From positions 1 through 8,470 of the forward strand of contig JAJDCF010000059.1 in assembly GCA_029260955.1 (NCBI GenBank): a stretch of DNA of 8,470 nt, in the 5' to 3' direction. Both the position numbers and the translations under genes were made by a program. The stretch comes from Patescibacteria group bacterium (GTDB lineage Bacteria > Patescibacteriota > Gracilibacteria > UM-FILTER-43-11). Below the pieces are notes generated by a model. That model was not told the origin of the DNA and searched no databases. It worked only from the letters and a program-made list of their open reading frames with translations. Position 1 is the stretch's first letter. The number at the start of each line of letters is the position of its first letter. Shown here piece by piece: positions 5,858 to 8,470 of this stretch.

Positions 5858-6583
5858 CTAGTCATCTAGGGGATTATCCTCTTCTTCATCGTCATCCTCA
5901 TCGTCATCCTCTTTTTCGACCATGGTATCACCACCCAAGTCAGTTTTTACGTTTAGCGCATCCACGCCATAAATCTTCAAAAAGTTATCATAAACCAGCT
6001 CCACCAATCCGCCAACGAGCTCCAATATGAACCAAACGGCAGGCATCGCCCCCAATGTCAAAACGAGCGGAGAGGCATTCGAGTTCATCAGCAGTAGTGC
6101 AATACCGATGCTCACAAAAATACCCAAACTGCTGGAATAAATGCCAACCAGCGAATACTCGTAGCCGGCCAGTACTTCCATAATTAGCGAAGACACGAAA
6201 GCGCTCAGCAAAAAGTGCAAAGCTGCTACGCCAATCGTAATTTCCAGTGGAATAGCGATCAAATACAGAGGAATTGTGAGGAAAAAGAGAATCAAGTTGA
6301 ATACAAACACTTGCGTGATGATTGTTTTTCGACGGCTATACTTTTCATGATCCATAAAAGTCACCATCACAGCAGTGACCGTGTTGGCGCTGAGCGTAGC
6401 CACAAAAGACATCACAATAATAACAAAGAAAGAAAGCGAAGAAACCTCATCACCTGCAGGAATGACGTTAGATAGCAAAAAATACACCACAAAGGCGATC
6501 AGCATTCCGACCACACCACCTGTGATACCGCTCAACAGCCTAAGGGCAAACAAAGTAGCGGATAAAGGCCTTTTCTCATTCAT
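5858..6583 (-). CDS. Six-helix membrane protein with acidic C-terminal tail, family not recognised
   Basis: The 241-residue product has about six hydrophobic segments (roughly residues 12-37, 48-74, 86-108, 110-135, 140-165 and 170-195). A hydrophilic C-terminus follows, ending in the highly acidic run EKEDDDEDDDEEEDNPLDD. I see no motif that fixes a function. The positions of basic residues (MNEKR at the start; HEKYSRRK after helix two) place the N-terminus and the first loop in the cytoplasm, so the acidic tail is probably cytoplasmic too. The ATG at 6583 lies 10 bases after the lspA stop on the same strand, so the two are almost certainly cotranscribed, with translational coupling plausible because only a weak purine stretch (AATAAAGAAT) precedes it. 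The frame continues 17 acidic-rich codons beyond the TAG. Co-occurrence with lspA suggests an envelope role, which is inference only. Confidence 0.75.
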   Translation of the reverse strand: MNEKRPLSATLFALRLLSGITGGVVGMLIAFVVYFLLSNVIPAGDEVSSLSFFVIIVMSFVATLSANTVTAVMVTFMDHEKYSRRKTIITQVFVFNLILFFLTIPLYLIAIPLEITIGVAALHFLLSAFVSSLIMEVLAGYEYSLVGIYSSSLGIFVSIGIALLLMNSNASPLVLTLGAMPAVWFILELVGGLVELVYDNFLKIYGVDALNVKTDLGGDTMVEKEDDDEDDDEEEDNPLDD

Positions 6584-6593
6584 GATTCTTTAT

Positions 6594-7073
6594 TTAAGTT
6601 TTAGATTCTCTGGACGACAGCCACATTGTACCAAAAAGTAGGACTAGTCCAACAGTAATTCCTATGTCTGCGATATTAAAAACCGGAATGGGCCGAAGGA
6701 CGATGAAATCCACGACATAGCCATTTACGATTCGATCCAGTAAATTCCCCAGTCCGCCGCCGAGCACCGTACCCAAAAGCCAACTCTCAAACATCGATGG
6801 CTTGTCCTTCCGAGATATAAAATCAGATCCAATCTGATAGAGCAAAACCAGAATGATCAAACTCCCACCAATCTGTAGCCACATAGGAAGATCTATGCCA
6901 AAAGCAATGCCGTCATTTTTGTGAAGCTTGGTTATGTAAAAGAAGTCTTTGATAAAAATAAATTCGCCAATATAGCCTCGCACCACCAATAACTTCGTCA
7001 CAAAATCCAAAATCAAGATATCCGCAATGCCAGCCAAAAAGAAAGCCCAGTAAAGTTTATGCCCAGTTTTCAT
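6594..7073 (-). CDS. lspA: Lipoprotein signal peptidase II
   Basis: The 159-residue product has the length, four transmembrane segments and motifs of LspA: KNDGIAFGI (residues 52-60, family NxGxxFS-type box), GGGLGNLLDRI (105-115), VVDFI (120-124) and FNIADIGITVG (132-142). The aspartates in GNLLDR/VVDF and NIAD supply the conserved catalytic carboxylates of this intramembrane aspartyl protease, which removes the signal peptide of prolipoproteins after lipidation. The frame is open to an ATG at 7115, but the ATG at 7073 (MKTGHKLYW) is preferred: the longer version adds an atypical N-terminus encoded inside a terminator hairpin and upstream of the -10 boxes. There is no SD. The gene leads a two-gene operon with the six-helix membrane protein. 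A terminator of another minus-strand unit lies immediately upstream. Confidence 0.93.
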   Translation of the reverse strand: MKTGHKLYWAFFLAGIADILILDFVTKLLVVRGYIGEFIFIKDFFYITKLHKNDGIAFGIDLPMWLQIGGSLIILVLLYQIGSDFISRKDKPSMFESWLLGTVLGGGLGNLLDRIVNGYVVDFIVLRPIPVFNIADIGITVGLVLLFGTMWLSSRESKT

Positions 7074-7079
7074 GGGCTC

Positions 7080-7095
7080 ATTGTAGCAGATTATA
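7080..7095 (-). promoter_or_regulatory. lspA promoter -10 boxes close to the start codon
   Basis: On the minus strand a perfect TATAAT (7095-7090) lies 16 bases before the lspA ATG, and TACAAT (7085-7080) lies six bases before it. Initiation from these would give a leader of about 10 bases or none. No good -35 box was found; the region expected to hold it is the GC-rich terminator stem at 7101-7129. The TATAAT overlaps the terminator's T-tract. Confidence 0.45.
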
Positions 7096-7129
7096 AAAGA
7101 ACCTCGGGGGAACAAAGTCCCCCCAAGGT
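7093..7129 (-). terminator. Strong intrinsic terminator of the 30-codon ORF unit
   Basis: On the minus strand ACCTTGGGGG (7129-7120) pairs with CCCCCGAGGT (7110-7101) around a nine-base loop: ten continuous pairs including one G-U. It is followed at once by TCTTTTAT (7100-7093). This is a textbook intrinsic terminator, pointing left, directly upstream of lspA. It shows that a minus-strand transcript ends here before the lspA gene. Confidence 0.78.
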
Positions 7130-7149
7130 GAGTGCCGGTTGTTCACCGG
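7127..7149 (-). promoter_or_regulatory. Alternative stems next to the terminator (attenuator-like)
   Basis: CCGGT (7135-7139) pairs with ACCGG (7145-7149). Alternatively GGTGA (7127-7131) pairs with TCACC (7143-7147). The second pairing uses bases of the first stem and also bases 7127-7129 of the terminator arm, so the two states exclude each other. This is the layout of an antiterminator/terminator switch, though the stems are only five base pairs and could be incidental. Confidence 0.3.
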
Positions 7150-7157
7150 GCTAAACG

Positions 7158-7250
7158 CTATCGGTTTGTGGTCAGGCCAAGCTCGTCCGGTTTCGCGTTG
7201 GATCGAGTCTTCCTGCCATCACTGAATTCGGCTTGCCGAGTTTTTGTCAT
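7158..7250 (-). CDS. 30-codon small protein or leader peptide
   Basis: The ORF begins ATG ACA AAA and ends TAG, giving a basic, hydrophilic 30-residue peptide (MTKTRQAEF... DELGLTTNR) with no membrane segment or signal peptide. It is supported by translation and transcription signals rather than homology: AGGAG at 7258-7262 lies seven bases upstream of the ATG, a second AGGAG lies at 7270-7274, a stem-loop occupies the leader, and a strong terminator follows. I do not recognise it. Options are a true small protein, a leader peptide in an attenuator before lspA, or a structured RNA whose ORF is incidental. Its start context (CTAGGAG, then MTK) resembles that of the 335-residue membrane protein. 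Confidence 0.5.
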   Translation of the reverse strand: MTKTRQAEFSDGRKTRSNAKPDELGLTTNR

Positions 7251-7274
7251 ACGGTTTCTCCTAGTATATCTCCT

Positions 7275-7311
7275 GCATCGTCTGATCATTCGATCAGTCC
7301 ACACCCGATGC
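7275..7311 (-). promoter_or_regulatory. Leader stem-loop before the tandem ribosome sites
   Basis: On the minus strand CTGATC-GAAT-GATCAG (7297-7282) forms a perfect inner hairpin, and GCATCG (7311-7306) pairs with CGATGC (7280-7275) as an outer stem. They are separated by an asymmetric internal loop, GGTGTGGA against a single A. The outer stem ends exactly one base before the first AGGAG (7274-7270). This is a candidate cis-acting RNA for the 30-codon ORF. Confidence 0.5.
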
Positions 7312-7314
7312 TCA

Positions 7315-7375
7315 GTGTAGACTTTCTAACCGGCTCAGACTCAATAAAAAAAAGAGTAAGCTAGAAAGTCTACAC
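7315..7375. repeat. Perfect 14-bp inverted repeat with A8 tract in its centre
   Basis: GTGTAGACTTTCTA (7315-7328) and TAGAAAGTCTACAC (7362-7375) are exact inverted copies separated by 33 bases. That spacer holds a smaller pair ACTC/GAGT (7339-7342, 7354-7357) around eight consecutive A. No T-run follows either outer arm, so it is not an intrinsic terminator. It lies between the divergent 30-codon unit and ftsW and could be a short MITE-like element, a recombination site or a two-site operator. Confidence 0.6.
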
Positions 7376-7464
7376 AAACACTTGGTCAGAAAATGCAAGT
7401 TTTGCTTAGGAGAAAGGAAAAAAAGAAATATTAATGAACAACCATTGCATGGAATCTATACCCA

Positions 7465-7494
7465 TGTACAGAATCTGTCAAATTAAGGTATAGT
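7465..7494 (+). promoter_or_regulatory. Promoter candidate for ftsW
   Basis: TGTACA (7465-7470, four of six) and TATAGT (7489-7494, five of six) are 18 bases apart, predicting a start near 7501 and a leader of about 20 bases. A small inverted repeat ACAG-AAT-CTGT (7468-7478) overlaps the -35 box. No clear SD precedes the ATG at 7521 (TTTTAAGAAATTC). The bases between 7376 and 7460 hold nothing else I can support. Confidence 0.4.
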
Positions 7495-7520
7495 ATTTAA
7501 GCTCAGATTTTAAGAAATTC

Positions 7521-8470
7521 ATGCGAAAAGCGTCCATCGATATTCCACTGGCCATCGTTATTTTCTGCCTCCTTATTTTTGGGATCATAATGATCTCATC
7601 GGTCAGCGTATATGAGTCTTACCAGTTAACCAGCAGTATGGTGGCGCAAGGTCTTCGAGATGAACCTTCCAACAGCTTTTATTTTTGGCGACATTTCTGG
7701 CGTGCACTAATTTCTATCCCCCTCTGGATTTTCGCCATCTACTTTCCACTAAAATTCTGGAAGAAGGCGGCCCTGCCTTTTTTCGTCATCACCATCCTAA
7801 TGCTTTTTGCCCTCTTCCTGCCTGGAGTTGGGGCGAATTACGGTACTTCTACCTCCTGGATCAACCTACCCTTTTTGCCCTCTATCCAGCCAGCAGAAAT
7901 GGCTAAGCTGAGCCTTATTTTCTATTTTGCAGTTTGGATGGAAAAACGCCAAGAATTGGTTCGCTCCTTCCAATATGGCTTCATCCCTTTCACAATTTTG
8001 CTCAGTAGCGTGGTCATCTTGCTGGCCATGCAGCCCGACTTCGGTTCTGTACTCGTTATCGCGGTAATCGCGGCTTCCATGTTCTTTGCAGCTGGCGGAA
8101 GTCCCCTTCATATTATGGGAGGAGCTTTGCTAGCAGCAGCCATGGCTTACCCCATCATCATGAGCAAGGAGTACATCCGAAATCGCTTCCTGACCTTCCT
8201 GAATCCCGACCTCGACCCCCTCAACATCGGCTTCCAGATCAAGCAGGCTCTTATCGCCATTGGCAGCGGAGGAGTGTTTGGTGTGGGCTTTGGTAAATCT
8301 ATCCAGAAATTTGGCTACCTGCCGGAGGTACAGGGTGACACTATTTTTGCCGCCGCCGCCGAGGAACTTGGCTTCATCCGAATCGGAATTTTGATTCTTG
8401 CCTACGTCTTCATTACCTATCGTGGTTACCTGATTGCCGGCAATGCCAAAGATCGCTTCTCTATGCTGAT
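7521..8470 (+). CDS. ftsW: SEDS peptidoglycan glycosyltransferase, FtsW-type (3' truncated by window edge)
   Basis: The frame is open from ATG 7521 to the window end (316 complete codons), so the last part is missing. SEDS hallmarks are present: QPAEMAKLSL (the 'QPSExxKL' box), QPDFGSVLV, a juxtamembrane NRFLTFLNPDLDPLNIGFQ segment, then ALIAIGSGGVFGVGFGKS and IQKFGYLPEVQGDTIFAAAAEELGF. The last motif is the long extracytoplasmic loop whose Asp (here Asp273 in QGDTIF) corresponds to the essential Asp of FtsW/RodA. SIQKFGYLPE favours FtsW over RodA ('SRQK.xYLPE'). SEDS proteins polymerise lipid II into glycan strands with a class B PBP, here for division. Two small departures: VQGD replaces the common HTD, and Arg follows EELGFI where Gly is usual. 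It is divergent from the lspA and 30-codon units. Confidence 0.88.
   Translation, partial: MRKASIDIPLAIVIFCLLIFGIIMISSVSVYESYQLTSSMVAQGLRDEPSNSFYFWRHFWRALISIPLWIFAIYFPLKFWKKAALPFFVITILMLFALFLPGVGANYGTSTSWINLPFLPSIQPAEMAKLSLIFYFAVWMEKRQELVRSFQYGFIPFTILLSSVVILLAMQPDFGSVLVIAVIAASMFFAAGGSPLHIMGGALLAAAMAYPIIMSKEYIRNRFLTFLNPDLDPLNIGFQIKQALIAIGSGGVFGVGFGKSIQKFGYLPEVQGDTIFAAAAEELGFIRIGILILAYVFITYRGYLIAGNAKDRFSML

Noticed and set aside
5719..6030. Plus-strand ORF of 103 codons starting GTG after GAGGAG
   Set aside because: The SD-like GAGGAG is suggestive, but most of the frame is antisense to the membrane-protein gene and its repetitive acidic codons, and the product is low-complexity His/Pro-rich.
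7074..7115. Longer lspA start at ATG 7115
   Set aside because: The extra 14 codons lie in the terminator hairpin and its T-tract and upstream of the TATAAT/TACAAT boxes; LspA homology begins at 7073.
7434..7493. 19-codon plus-strand ORF upstream of ftsW
   Set aside because: No ribosome site at a usable distance, and its stop lies inside the ftsW -10 box.

Overview
The window looks like a compact bacterial chromosome segment, probably from a Candidate Phyla Radiation (Patescibacteria) lineage, perhaps Peregrinibacteria-like. This is inference from three things: an FtsW with the divergent YLPEVQGDTIF loop, short intergenic gaps, and core genes that mostly lack Shine-Dalgarno (SD) sites and carry -10 boxes almost on top of their start codons. 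The standard genetic code fits every gene. I could not run a database search, so the taxon is uncertain.

Layout. 1-1167 (+): 3' part of an ABC-type extracellular solute-binding protein. 1168-1334: intergenic, with a perfect 11-bp hairpin and a cluster of five CTTCGC motifs. 1335-2582 (+): O-antigen ligase/polymerase-like (Wzy_C) membrane protein. 2565-3690 (-): a GC-richer unit encoding an unrecognised three-helix membrane protein with a Lys-rich tail, a perfect AGGAGG site, its own 5' hairpin and a strong 3' hairpin. 3730-4876 (+): two promoters, a palindromic operator candidate, and a fusion of TsaE (t6A tRNA-modification ATPase) to an HD phosphohydrolase domain. 4877-5704 (-): HNH endonuclease whose stop codon directly abuts that of the fusion gene. 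5858-7073 (-): lspA (signal peptidase II) followed by a six-helix membrane protein with an acidic tail. 7093-7375 (-): a small self-contained unit (perfect 14-bp inverted repeat, 5' stem-loop, tandem SD sites, 30-codon ORF, GC-rich intrinsic terminator). 7521-8470 (+): ftsW, cut by the window end.

The recognisable genes are envelope biogenesis (solute uptake, glycan ligation/polymerisation, lipoprotein processing, peptidoglycan polymerisation) plus tRNA modification. lspA matters for context because bacterial solute-binding proteins like the one at the left edge are often lipoproteins.

The most interesting signal is a pair of minus-strand units (2565-3690 and 7093-7375) that do not look like their neighbours. 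Both have canonical SD sites, starts reading Met-Thr-Lys, upstream hairpins near a shared TCGG(G)TGTGG segment, and GC-rich 3' hairpins. Hairpin mismatches in the first unit become G-U pairs only in minus-strand RNA. They may be acquired or specially expressed cassettes. The TsaE-HD fusion and an apparently recent in-frame stop in the acidic-tail protein are the other main observations.
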